Positions 7,238 to 14,045 of a DNA stretch of 26,974 nt are shown here, piece after piece. The stretch comes from a virus, in the IMG/VR virus record IMGVR_UViG_3300044858_001994, positions 1 through 26,974 of that record. One strand, written 5' to 3'. The stretch's first letter is position 1. Each line of letters begins with the position of its first letter. Below the pieces are notes generated by a model. The model was given only the letters and a program-made list of their open reading frames with translations, was not told the origin of the DNA and ran no database searches. The translations under genes were made by a program, and so were the position numbers.

Positions 7238-7482
7238 ATTTAGAATTAAAACTTTTTAAACTTCAGGAAAACGTGCGATATTTCCAATGGTTGTTTGACA
7301 GAAGCAACGGGACAGATGCACGTAAAAAAATGGAAATGTTAAGTTCGGCAAAAGAAAATTTAAAGAACTTTAAAAAGAAACATTATCCTGAAATGTTAGT
7401 TCAACCAAAAAACCCGTTCCCGCCGATACCATTTACGCCAATGTCGGATTGGACAGAAAAATTTGAAGAATACGAATTTTAA
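7234..7482 (+). CDS. Small hypothetical protein (82 aa)
   Basis: A charged helical N-terminal half (residues 1-55, with Lys/Glu repeats such as SAKENLKNFKKKHYPE) is followed by a Pro-rich linker (NPFPPIPFTPMSDW) and an acidic aromatic tail (EKFEEYEF). It overlaps the upstream gene by 4 bases and precedes the ERF gene by 17 bases. Co-transcription with ERF suggests a role in DNA metabolism, but no domain is recognised. Confidence 0.6.
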   Translation: MNLELKLFKLQENVRYFQWLFDRSNGTDARKKMEMLSSAKENLKNFKKKHYPEMLVQPKNPFPPIPFTPMSDWTEKFEEYEF

Positions 7483-7499
7483 AACCAAAAATAAAACCT

Positions 7500-8048
7500 A
7501 TGAACATTTACAAAATTCAGGCGGAATTAAAAGCGCCAAAGGGTCAATTAAACAAGTTCGGCAATTACAGGTACAGAAGCGCCGAAGACATTATTGAAGC
7601 GGTTAAGCCAATATTGGCAAAAGAAAAAACCTGTTTAATAATTAGTGACGAAATTGTGCAAGTTGGCGACAGAATTTATGTCAAAGCAACTGCAACTTTG
7701 ATTACAAACGAAGACAATTCAATTAGTGCGCACGGTTGGGCGCGTGAAGAAGAAGTTAAGAAAGGAATGGATGCCGCACAAATAACCGGGTCAGCTTCTT
7801 CGTATGCGCGTAAATACGCATTAAACGGACTGTTTGCGATTGACGATACAAAAGACGCAGACGCAACCAACGAACACAAAGACGAAGTTGGTGACGATAA
7901 ACGTTTATATTTGCAGACATTATTGGAAAACACGCCGTTTACAGAAGACAAAAAGAATAAAATGGCAATTAAAATTGAATCATTTACAAAAGAAGACGAT
8001 TATAATAAAGCATTTAAAGTATTACAAGCAAACCAAATTAATAAATAA
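7500..8048 (+). CDS. erf: ERF-family single-strand annealing recombinase
   Basis: 182 aa. Hallmarks of the ERF superfamily are all present: KFGNYRYRSAEDIIEAVKPIL near residues 19-40, a beta-sheet region (VGDRIYVKATATLI), and the strongly conserved block MDAAQITGSASSYARKYALNGLFAIDDTKDADAT around residues 95-128. Such proteins form rings on single-stranded DNA and anneal complementary strands during phage recombination and genome circularisation. The variable C-terminal part (after about residue 130) is charged. The stop overlaps the next start by one base. Nearby genes for an SSB-tailed protein, a VRR-NUC nuclease and an exonuclease are plausible partners. Confidence 0.9.
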   Translation: MNIYKIQAELKAPKGQLNKFGNYRYRSAEDIIEAVKPILAKEKTCLIISDEIVQVGDRIYVKATATLITNEDNSISAHGWAREEEVKKGMDAAQITGSASSYARKYALNGLFAIDDTKDADATNEHKDEVGDDKRLYLQTLLENTPFTEDKKNKMAIKIESFTKEDDYNKAFKVLQANQINK

Positions 8049-8443
8049 TGCGCGAATATACCATTGAAGAATTAACGAATAAGGCGGAAAAAATGTTGGA
8101 TTATTTACAGATGCCATTACCTAAAAATGATACGGCGGATTATCACGACGCTTTGATTAAACGATTGGACACGCTAAACGTTGCAATGACACAATCAGGC
8201 GAATACAGAACCGCCGCAGAATATAAGATTGAATGCGTTATTGATATGGAAATTGGCGACAAAATACATGAAATAATGGAAGGTAAATTGGCAACTTCAA
8301 CTGTAAATATGTGGGTTAAAAGCAAGGCGCGTGAATGGTCACGTTTAAAAAACGCGTTTGACAGAATTAACGCTTCTTCAGTTCACCAATTAGACGCCAT
8401 TCGTTCAATTTTAAGTTGGGAAAAAGCCAAAATAAATTTATAA
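8048..8443 (+). CDS. Conserved hypothetical protein next to ERF
   Basis: 131 aa, all-helical and charged: an N-terminal helix MREYTIEELTNKAEKMLDYL, a middle segment rich in Ala, Glu and Arg (YRTAAEYKIECVIDMEIGDKIHEIM), and a C-terminal region VNMWVKSKAREWSRLKNAFDRIN. No catalytic motif visible. Genes of this type often follow ERF in Bacteroidota phages, suggesting a recombination accessory or loader. It is coupled to ERF by a one-base overlap. One of only two CATG sites in the window (8267-8270) lies here. Confidence 0.6.
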   Translation: MREYTIEELTNKAEKMLDYLQMPLPKNDTADYHDALIKRLDTLNVAMTQSGEYRTAAEYKIECVIDMEIGDKIHEIMEGKLATSTVNMWVKSKAREWSRLKNAFDRINASSVHQLDAIRSILSWEKAKINL

Positions 8444-8446
8444 AAA

Positions 8447-8662
8447 ATGAATCAGGAAGTATATCAGGATTACGAAAATGGAATGCAAAATTTGCTACCA
8501 ATGGAACGTCAAATGTTATTAGCTAAAGTTTACCATTATTGTTGGTATTCACCGGAAGCTTATCAGGAATTAAGCGCATTCCTTGCAAAGTGGGAAAATG
8601 AATGTGAATTTAAAGCAGTATTTTTTAATCAGGATTCAGAAGAATCCACAAACCAAATATAA
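8447..8662 (+). CDS. Small hypothetical protein (71 aa)
   Basis: MNQEVYQDYENGMQNLLPME opening, then a Tyr- and Trp-rich helical middle (KVYHYCWYSPEAYQELSAFLAKWENE) and an acidic tail. The 3-base gap to the previous gene and 1-base gap to the next support a real gene. It sits between the ERF partner and a protein with an SSB-like tail, so single-strand DNA handling is possible but unproven. Confidence 0.55.
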   Translation: MNQEVYQDYENGMQNLLPMERQMLLAKVYHYCWYSPEAYQELSAFLAKWENECEFKAVFFNQDSEESTNQI

Positions 8663-8663
8663 A

Positions 8664-8906
8664 ATGTCAGAAGTAAAAAAAGAAAATTGGGGTGCTTGGA
8701 AGCGCCAAACGCCTAAAGGTGAAGTAATTAATTTTGCAATCAATGGTAAAAAGTATTCAATGTGGGTTAATTCTTACAAAACAGACCCAAAACACCCGGA
8801 TTACAAAATTTATGAAGATACTTACGTTGCGCCAACAAATGCCAATAATGCGCCTATAAATGCGCCAATTCAATCTTTAGAAGATAACAACGATTTACCC
8901 TTTTAA
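8664..8906 (+). CDS. Small protein with SSB-like acidic C-terminal tip
   Basis: 80 aa from ATG 8664, one base after the previous stop; the frame's extension to 8583 would overlap that gene by 80 bases. The body (KKENWGAWKRQTPKGEVINF, then FAINGKKYSMWVNSYK) looks like a small beta-barrel with exposed Trp, Tyr and Lys, followed by an Asn/Ala/Pro-rich linker and the tip EDNNDLPF. That end strongly resembles the acidic DxDxPF tail by which bacterial SSB recruits partners. It is too short for a classical OB fold, so it may be a minimal SSB or a decoy of host SSB. Neighbours (ERF, replication genes) agree. Confidence 0.6.
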   Translation: MSEVKKENWGAWKRQTPKGEVINFAINGKKYSMWVNSYKTDPKHPDYKIYEDTYVAPTNANNAPINAPIQSLEDNNDLPF

Positions 8907-8908
8907 TT

Positions 8909-9340
8909 ATGCAAACACTAAAAAGCGATATTTTAGAATTTTACAAGTCACAAAGACAAAATTTACGATTGCTGCATAATATAATGAAAGAAAACAATTT
9001 AATTAAACAGGACGAAGTTATTATTGACCCTGAAGTTTCAAGTGAAGCAAAGAAAATATCTTTGTTGGTTGAAGAAATATTTGATACTAAAATGTCTGTA
9101 AAAAGCCGAACTAAAAACATTGTTGACGCAAGGAAAGCGGCTGCGTATTTAATACGAAAGCATACTAAACTTTCATTAAGCGAAATACGACAGTTTATTG
9201 GAGTTGGCGACCATACAACAGTAATGTATAATATTAATTCAGCAAAGGACTTAATTGACACGGCGGATTGGTTCAGAAATAAAATTGCATTCCTTGAAAA
9301 AAGAATTGAAAAAAGCATTATATTTGCAGACAGGAATTAA
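8909..9340 (+). CDS. DnaA domain-IV-like DNA-binding protein
   Basis: 143 aa. Residues about 62-126 match the C-terminal DNA-binding domain of DnaA: KSRTKNIVDARKAAAYLIRK, then LSLSEIRQFIGVGDHTTV and a following helix. The DHTTV loop-helix is the DnaA signature that contacts the 9-mer box. There is no AAA+ ATPase domain; residues 1-60 are a different helical segment (MQTLKSDILEFYKSQRQNLR). It probably binds DnaA boxes, either to start phage replication or to capture or block host DnaA. It lies 12 bases before the DUF4373 replication gene, which supports a replication role. Confidence 0.8.
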   Translation: MQTLKSDILEFYKSQRQNLRLLHNIMKENNLIKQDEVIIDPEVSSEAKKISLLVEEIFDTKMSVKSRTKNIVDARKAAAYLIRKHTKLSLSEIRQFIGVGDHTTVMYNINSAKDLIDTADWFRNKIAFLEKRIEKSIIFADRN

Positions 9341-9351
9341 ATAAACGCGTT

Positions 9352-10140
9352 ATGGTACAACGCAATTACGAATATATTGGGTCAAAGGATTTTCGGGAAG
9401 TACCATTTCCCGGCGTCCCGCGACCCTTTTTTTATATGAAATATTTTTTACACGATAGCAATGCGTTTGAAGATGAAAAGGTTGCTTTGCTTTTTATGAA
9501 ATACGGATATGAAGGTTTGGGATTATTTTATACAATACTTGAAAAATTAGCTAAACAGGAAAAACCTGTTAATACTGAAGTTTTAAAAATGCAATTAAAG
9601 GTTGGCAAAAAGCTTGAAAAATGTTGGAACTTTATGGAAAGTATTGACATAATATCGTCAAACAATGGTGAAACTTTTAACAAACAATTGCTAAACTTTA
9701 GTGAAAAGTATAAGATAAAAAAAGAAAAAAACCTTAAAAGAATTTCACAATGGCGTGAAAATCAGGACATTGCGGAAAATGTAACGCATTACAAAAGTGT
9801 TCGTAACGACCATAAAGAAAAGAAAAGAAAAGAAAATGAAAGTAAAGTAAATAGTATTATAACTGTTCAACCTACGGTTGACCCACAAACAAATTTTTTA
9901 ATTTTAATTGAACCGTTTAAAAATACTTTGTCAGAATCTTACGAAGAATTTATTGCTTATTGGTGTGAACAATCAAAAAGTGGTAAATTGCGTTATGAAT
10001 CAGAAAAGTTTTTTGACGTAAAACGCCGCGTTAATACGTGGTTACAAAACCGAATAAAATATGGAAATACAAAAAATACTGACCCAACCGCCGCAAGTCG
10101 CAAAAGAATGGAAGGACTATCCGATTGGGTTAATAGCTAA
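9352..10140 (+). CDS. DUF4373-type replication protein
   Basis: 262 aa. From M29 the sequence MKYFLHDSNAFEDEKVALLF and YGYEGLGLFYTILEKLAK matches the DUF4373 (Lin1244/Lin1753-like) winged-helix domain of phage and plasmid replication initiators. The middle is a Lys/Arg/Glu linker (about 125-165), and the C-terminal FDVKRRVNTWLQNR region resembles DnaD-like tails. The start is uncertain: ATG 9352 adds 28 unusual residues (Phe/Pro-rich, encoded by a local GC-rich hairpin), while ATG 9436 begins right at the conserved domain. Role: origin recognition or helicase loading. The last 80 bases overlap the next gene. Confidence 0.75.
   Translation: MVQRNYEYIGSKDFREVPFPGVPRPFFYMKYFLHDSNAFEDEKVALLFMKYGYEGLGLFYTILEKLAKQEKPVNTEVLKMQLKVGKKLEKCWNFMESIDIISSNNGETFNKQLLNFSEKYKIKKEKNLKRISQWRENQDIAENVTHYKSVRNDHKEKKRKENESKVNSIITVQPTVDPQTNFLILIEPFKNTLSESYEEFIAYWCEQSKSGKLRYESEKFFDVKRRVNTWLQNRIKYGNTKNTDPTAASRKRMEGLSDWVNS
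9379..9433 (+). terminator. Nested hairpin plus T-run, possible attenuator
   Basis: GGGTC (9379-9383) pairs with GACCC (9422-9426), enclosing CGGGAA (9394-9399) with TTCCCG (9407-9412) around a 7-base loop, followed directly by seven T (9427-9433). ATG 9436 comes two bases later. GTCCCG (9415-9420) can compete for the CGGGA arm. This fits an intrinsic terminator or attenuator in the leader, but lies inside the longer reading frame. Confidence 0.45.
9814..9833 (+). repeat. Pentanucleotide tract (AAAGA) x4
   Basis: Four perfect AAAGA units followed by AAA in the coding linker of the DUF4373 protein. The unit length is not a multiple of three, so gain or loss of one copy would shift the frame. 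Confidence 0.7.
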
Positions 10141-10804
10141 AGAAGATTTACCAATTGTTGAAGCTTTTAAAGGCGAAAAATTAGCAGTTGTTGACGTGCA
10201 TAATTTGAAAAGCACATTGGCTTATATTTTTACTTTGATTGGCTTAACAAGGTTGCCGGACAAAATGGAATTGGATATTATTGAAGATTATATTCGTACA
10301 ACATACCCGCATTTTACAATAAATGAATTCAGGATTGCATTTAAAATGGCAGTACAAGGTCGTTTTGAATGTAATACAGACCATTTTGAAAAGTTTTCAC
10401 CCAAATACATATCCCAAATAATGAATGCCTATAAAGCCAAAGCAAACGAAGTTCGTAAAAATATTCCGCCGCCACCTGAACCGCCTGTTCCACAATTGAC
10501 AGACGACGAAATTGTTGAATTTACAAAAAATGAATGGCTAAATGGTAAGCGTCAGGACTTTAACAAGGTATTCAATGCGGACAAAGTATTTTTAATTTTA
10601 TTAAAACAGGGCAAATTACAGTTTACACCTGAAGAAATTTTATATACAATCAAAGTTGTACGTGAAGACAATTTACAAAGAATGAATAAAATGCACCCTA
10701 TGGACGCAAAAAAATTCAGCAAAGACATAAAAAATGAAGAATTTATTGAAACACAATGTAAAAAATTAGCTTTAGTTAAATATTTTGAAAATTTATCAAA
10801 TTAA
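10061..10804 (+). CDS. Replication-associated protein, helicase-loader-like position
   Basis: 247 aa. An N-terminal segment (MEIQKILTQPPQVAKEWKDY), a helical domain with PHFTINEFRIAFKMAVQGRF and HFEKFSPKYISQIMNAYKAK, a Pro-rich linker (PPPPEPPVPQ, about residues 145-154) and a C-terminal helical part. The middle pattern, tolerance of a region around FSPxYISxIMNAYK, recalls proteins encoded beside DnaD/DUF4373 genes in Bacteroidota phages, possibly helicase loaders. No Walker motif is visible. The first 80 bases overlap the upstream gene in another frame; the next in-frame ATG is 67 codons later, so 10061 is the sensible start. Confidence 0.6.
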   Translation: MEIQKILTQPPQVAKEWKDYPIGLIAKEDLPIVEAFKGEKLAVVDVHNLKSTLAYIFTLIGLTRLPDKMELDIIEDYIRTTYPHFTINEFRIAFKMAVQGRFECNTDHFEKFSPKYISQIMNAYKAKANEVRKNIPPPPEPPVPQLTDDEIVEFTKNEWLNGKRQDFNKVFNADKVFLILLKQGKLQFTPEEILYTIKVVREDNLQRMNKMHPMDAKKFSKDIKNEEFIETQCKKLALVKYFENLSN

Positions 10805-11000
10805 ATATACGCATTACGGGACAATCAAATATTGTTATACCGATAATTTTACCGACTTTTATGGTTGTTATACTGAAGTTGAACCGAAATTGAATAGGCT
10901 GAAATTTAAAAAAGAATTTTACGAAAAAATATGGACATATCAGCAAACGAACTTACAAAGTGGGCAAAATCAAACCTTGAATACATTGGGTACAGATTAA
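10785..11000 (+). CDS. Small hypothetical protein with TTG start
   Basis: 71 aa if translation starts at TTG 10785, which overlaps the upstream stop by 20 bases. The sequence KIYQIKYTHYGTIKYCYTDN with a Tyr-rich beta pattern looks protein-like and resembles short phage proteins of the form YxIKYxHxxxxxxCYTDNFxxFYxC. There is no ATG or GTG near the N-terminus. The last 70 bases overlap the VRR-NUC gene. Function unknown; the unusual start lowers confidence. Confidence 0.45.
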   Translation: MKIYQIKYTHYGTIKYCYTDNFTDFYGCYTEVEPKLNRLKFKKEFYEKIWTYQQTNLQSGQNQTLNTLGTD

Positions 11001-11245
11001 ACAGGGTTAACAATATTCCATTTGGGAAGCGTAAAGGGACGATTCAAAAAGGTTGGGCGGACTTACAAGGATACACAGAAAAAGGCGTTTATGTTGCGGT
11101 TGAAGTCAAAAAGATTGGTGACCGATTAAGCTTGGAACAAAAAGAAAGGTTAAAAGATATTTACGAATGTGGTGGAATTGTGTATATTTGTACTGAAGTG
11201 GACAATAAACCAACTTTAATTGAATGGTCAAAAATGAAATTTTAG
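10931..11245 (+). CDS. VRR-NUC domain nuclease
   Basis: 104 aa, a stand-alone VRR-NUC (PD-(D/E)xK) nuclease. The active-site residues are visible: D44 in KGWADLQGY, E58 and K60 in VAVEVKK, and Q70 in LSLEQKERL, followed by the Gly-rich CGGIVYICTE strand. This family cuts branched DNA such as Holliday junctions or replication forks and often travels with phage recombination genes. With ERF and the exonuclease it would complete a recombination set. The start ATG 10931 is in the overlap with the previous gene; the end overlaps the next by 22 bases. Confidence 0.83.
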   Translation: MDISANELTKWAKSNLEYIGYRLNRVNNIPFGKRKGTIQKGWADLQGYTEKGVYVAVEVKKIGDRLSLEQKERLKDIYECGGIVYICTEVDNKPTLIEWSKMKF

Positions 11246-11724
11246 CGGAATATTGGGATTCAAAGGAAGTCAACGACGCCTTTGGGAAAATGCAACCTGA
11301 AGAATTGCAGTACGATTTGAAAGCTGAAGTTTTTTTAGTTCTTTGTGAAATGGACGAATCAAAGTTGGTTGGAATGTACCAAAGAAGCGAATTAAAATTT
11401 TACATTGTGCGAATAATGTTAAATATGATTAAAAGCGACAGAAGTACATTTTATAAGAATTACAGGAATTACACGGAATTTGTTGGCAATGAAGTAAACA
11501 AGGAATTGACGCGACTAAACGAAGAACCGACAGAATTGTTTGAAAAACTTGAAAGGAATTTAGAAGATTTACATTGGTACAATAAAGAAATTTTGAAACT
11601 GTATGCGATTGACTTTAAGAAGAACGCAAAAGAATTAAGCAGAAAAACAGGAATTCCTTATATGTCCATTGTCAGAACTATAAACAAAACCAAAAAATTA
11701 ATGAAAACAAATATTAGAAAATGA
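11224..11724 (+). CDS. Sigma-factor-like or HTH transcription regulator
   Basis: 166 aa. Residues about 30-80 are helical with LKAEVFLVLCEMDESKLVGM and FYIVRIMLNMIKSDRSTFYKNYR, like sigma region 2-type segments. The C-terminal part (LHWYNKEILKLYAIDFKKNA followed by ELSRKTGIPYMSIVRTINKT) looks like a region 4-type helix-turn-helix. Phages of Bacteroidota often encode such ECF-like proteins. It could redirect RNA polymerase to late genes or act at the paired operator boxes; both are guesses. It overlaps the nuclease gene by 22 bases and the next by 4. Confidence 0.6.
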   Translation: MVKNEILAEYWDSKEVNDAFGKMQPEELQYDLKAEVFLVLCEMDESKLVGMYQRSELKFYIVRIMLNMIKSDRSTFYKNYRNYTEFVGNEVNKELTRLNEEPTELFEKLERNLEDLHWYNKEILKLYAIDFKKNAKELSRKTGIPYMSIVRTINKTKKLMKTNIRK

Positions 11725-11960
11725 TTTTATCAATTTTAACCGCCGTCTGTGCATCACTATTTTTTAACGATATTCACCAATTACCAATTAAATGGCGAAT
11801 CAATTTCAAGCCTTTCAATTGCGGAAGTTGCTTGGCTTCGTGGATTGCACCAATACACTATTTCGCACCTGAATTAATCCAAAATATTACTTCAACAATT
11901 TTTATTGCAGGATTTTTAGCACCGATTGTTTCAAAATTAATATGGAAATTATGGAAATAA
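11721..11960 (+). CDS. Small membrane protein with CxxC motif
   Basis: 79 aa. Hydrophobic N-terminus (MILSILTAVCASLFF), a central FNCGSCLASWIAPIHYF with a Cys-x-x-Cys pair, and a hydrophobic C-terminus (ITSTIFIAGFLAPIVSKLIW). The pattern F-x-C-x-x-C-x-x-x-W recalls small DUF1360-like membrane proteins. It overlaps the previous stop by ATGA and the next gene by 19 bases. A role in the host envelope is likely from topology; nothing more can be said. Confidence 0.6.
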   Translation: MILSILTAVCASLFFNDIHQLPIKWRINFKPFNCGSCLASWIAPIHYFAPELIQNITSTIFIAGFLAPIVSKLIWKLWK

Positions 11961-12298
11961 AATTAGAACACCGCGATTGGTTAGAAGCCAATATTGGGAA
12001 CTATGAAAGCGCAAAGAATGGTTATATTCGTAACCTTGAATTTGCCGAACTTCAAATGTACGAACATATTTACAGGTTATATTTAGACCCTAATTTTTTA
12101 TTGTCTGTTTGGTGCGGTTCGTGTAAGTACGAAATGATTATGCGTTTGTATAAATGGTACGAGCAACAACCCAAAAGTTTACCAATAGAAAACATTATAT
12201 TTGAAAATAAACCTTCTGAAAATGACCAAAGATTAGGAATTGAATTAAATAAACCTGAACCAAAGAAACGCGGACGTAAACCAAAAGCAAATGGCTAA
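11942..12298 (+). CDS. Hypothetical protein with C-terminal AT-hook
   Basis: 118 aa. A helical, acidic N-terminal domain (LEHRDWLEANIGNYESAKNG, Tyr- and Leu-rich, with the CGSC pair in VWCGSCKYEMI) is followed by a flexible tail that ends PKKRGRKPKANG. KRGRKP is a classical AT-hook core that binds the minor groove of AT-rich DNA, which suits this AT-rich genome. It may be a DNA-bending or packaging-related protein. Start ATG 11942 overlaps the preceding gene by 19 bases; an in-frame ATG three codons on is possible. The end overlaps the acyltransferase gene by 8 bases. Confidence 0.6.
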   Translation: MEIMEIKLEHRDWLEANIGNYESAKNGYIRNLEFAELQMYEHIYRLYLDPNFLLSVWCGSCKYEMIMRLYKWYEQQPKSLPIENIIFENKPSENDQRLGIELNKPEPKKRGRKPKANG

Positions 12299-12773
12299 TT
12301 TTATACACCCAACCGCCATAATTGGCGAAAACGTTATTTTAGGCGACAACAATTACATTGGCGCTTATTGCATTATTGGCGACCCGGCTGAACACAAAAA
12401 GTTTTGGGGTCAGGAAAAAGGGAAGGTTATTATTGGCGACAATAATATAATTACGGGATTGGTTACAATTGACGCAGGTACAGAATACGACACATTTATT
12501 AGAAACAATTGTTTTATTATGAAACACGCGCATATCGGACACGATTGCCGTATTTGGGATAATGTAACAATTTCCTGCGGCGCAAAGATTGGGGGACATT
12601 CAATAATTAAAGAATATTCAAACATTGGATTAAATGCAGTACTTCATCAGTTTAGTATAATTGAACAGGGTTGTATGATTGGCGCAAGTGCTTTTTTTAA
12701 AGGTCAATCAAAAGAATATAGTAAATACGCCGGTGTACCTGCAAAATATCTTTCACCAAATATAAAATTATGA
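12291..12773 (+). CDS. LpxA-like hexapeptide acyltransferase
   Basis: 160 aa made almost entirely of hexapeptide repeats of a left-handed beta-helix (IHPTAIIGENVILGDNNYIG and later coils). The segment IMKHAHIGHDC matches the LpxA active-site HxxHDC, with H84 in the place of the catalytic His. LpxA adds an acyl chain to UDP-GlcNAc in lipid A synthesis; this protein lacks the C-terminal helical domain of the about 260-aa bacterial enzyme, so a different acyl or acetyl donor is possible. It is followed by a methyltransferase and two glycosyltransferases with overlaps, so it likely helps build or alter a glycan. Confidence 0.78.
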   Translation: MANFIHPTAIIGENVILGDNNYIGAYCIIGDPAEHKKFWGQEKGKVIIGDNNIITGLVTIDAGTEYDTFIRNNCFIMKHAHIGHDCRIWDNVTISCGAKIGGHSIIKEYSNIGLNAVLHQFSIIEQGCMIGASAFFKGQSKEYSKYAGVPAKYLSPNIKL

Positions 12774-13390
12774 ACGAATTTGACAAATGGCGTGAACGCT
12801 ACGATACAATGACAATTGATGAGCAAATAACTTATCATAATGAATTAGAAGCACGTTATCCTGAACAAAATCATTATAACTATGATAACGTAAAGGAAGC
12901 TTTATTGTTATGTAATAATGCAGTTGTTTTGGAATTCGGAACTTGGAAGGGCGATTTAGCTAAACAAGCTATGCAAGATTTTAACATATTAGAATGGTAT
13001 GGTATAGAAATTTGCGAAGCTGCAATTCGTTCAACTAAATGTAAAGAAGTTAATTATATTAAGCCTACAAAATTTGATTGGTTTACAGATAAAAGAACAA
13101 TAAAAGCCGATATTATTATTGCAACACATTTTATTGAACATTTAAGCAACGACCATTTTGAACAGTTAGCTAAATATTGCAAAGGGGTTAAATACATTCA
13201 TTTTGAATCACCTTTGACAGACGACGGTAATAATTGGGTTGGTTACGAGGGTACACACAAACTTACAATAGGGTGGAATAAAATAAACGAAATAATGAAA
13301 CAAAATGAATATAGTTTAATTATTGATAAACCCGAAAGCAAAACATATATAAGTTATGAATATAGCCGTAATATTATTAACGCAAAATAG
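12770..13390 (+). CDS. Class I SAM-dependent methyltransferase-like protein
   Basis: 206 aa. VVLEFGTWKGDLAKQAM (around residues 51-67) is the SAM-binding motif I, and ADIIIATHFIEHLSNDHFEQL (about 115-135) carries the usual acidic/His post-motif found in small-molecule methyltransferases. The aligned spacing fits a Rossmann fold. There is no DNA-methyltransferase NPPY or DPPY motif, so the target is more likely a sugar or other small molecule than DNA. It overlaps the LpxA-like gene by 4 bases and the glycosyltransferase by 35, which supports joint work on a glycan. Confidence 0.7.
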   Translation: MNEFDKWRERYDTMTIDEQITYHNELEARYPEQNHYNYDNVKEALLLCNNAVVLEFGTWKGDLAKQAMQDFNILEWYGIEICEAAIRSTKCKEVNYIKPTKFDWFTDKRTIKADIIIATHFIEHLSNDHFEQLAKYCKGVKYIHFESPLTDDGNNWVGYEGTHKLTIGWNKINEIMKQNEYSLIIDKPESKTYISYEYSRNIINAK

Positions 13391-14045
13391 GTCAGACCTA
13401 ACAAAACAAGTTATTGACAGGAATTTTTACAATAGCGGTCACGACGCGCATTGTTATCTTATTGACAATGGAAGCGACGAAGAACAGTTTACCGAAATAC
13501 AAAAATATTACAATTGGCATTATTCAAATTGGTCACTTCATAAAAGGGGTATTGCCGCAGGTGTCAATTTTGGTTTATCCATAACACAGCAATACGACGG
13601 CGTTTGTCTATTGGCAAATGACATACTTTTACCAACCAATTGGTTAAAAAATTGGGTTATGTTTTCAAAACAAGTGTCAAAAACAGGGATTATTGGCATA
13701 CATTGCGTTGAAGAATTGCCGCCATTGGTTGACGGAATTCATAAAACACACGTTCCATTTGGCAATAACTTCTTTACAAGGGAATTAATTGACACGATTG
13801 GCGGTTATAATACCGAATATGACCCGTACGGAATGCAGGACAGGGATTATGCAGAACGCGCAATTATTGCCGGGTTTACCAATTATTATTTACCGGAATT
13901 AAGTTCAGAACATATTGGACACGACGTTGGCAACGGGACAGAATACAGACGTATGAAGGATGAAAGTTTAGCACGTGCGCAATCAGTTTGGGAAAAATAC
14001 CAACCTATTTATCATAATGAAAAACTAATTAAATGCGCATTTTAG
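13356..14045 (+). CDS. Glycosyltransferase, family 2-like (GT-A fold)
   Basis: 229 aa. The N-terminus MNIAVILLTQNRSDLTKQVI with LIDNGS (about 36-41) is the nucleotide-sugar-binding start of GT2 enzymes. GVCLLANDILLPTNWL holds the metal-binding N-D of the DxD-like site, and YDPYGMQDRDYAERA fits the acceptor/catalytic region (ED-type Asp). It transfers a sugar from an NDP-sugar to an unknown acceptor, perhaps virion protein, DNA or host surface polysaccharide. The start is inside the end of the methyltransferase gene (35-base overlap); the match of the first residues to the family supports it. Confidence 0.8.
   Translation: MNIAVILLTQNRSDLTKQVIDRNFYNSGHDAHCYLIDNGSDEEQFTEIQKYYNWHYSNWSLHKRGIAAGVNFGLSITQQYDGVCLLANDILLPTNWLKNWVMFSKQVSKTGIIGIHCVEELPPLVDGIHKTHVPFGNNFFTRELIDTIGGYNTEYDPYGMQDRDYAERAIIAGFTNYYLPELSSEHIGHDVGNGTEYRRMKDESLARAQSVWEKYQPIYHNEKLIKCAF

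Noticed and set aside
12339-12625. Minus-strand open frames opposite the LpxA-like gene
   Set aside because: They mirror the hexapeptide repeats of the + strand gene and have no own start region; all other genes are on the + strand.
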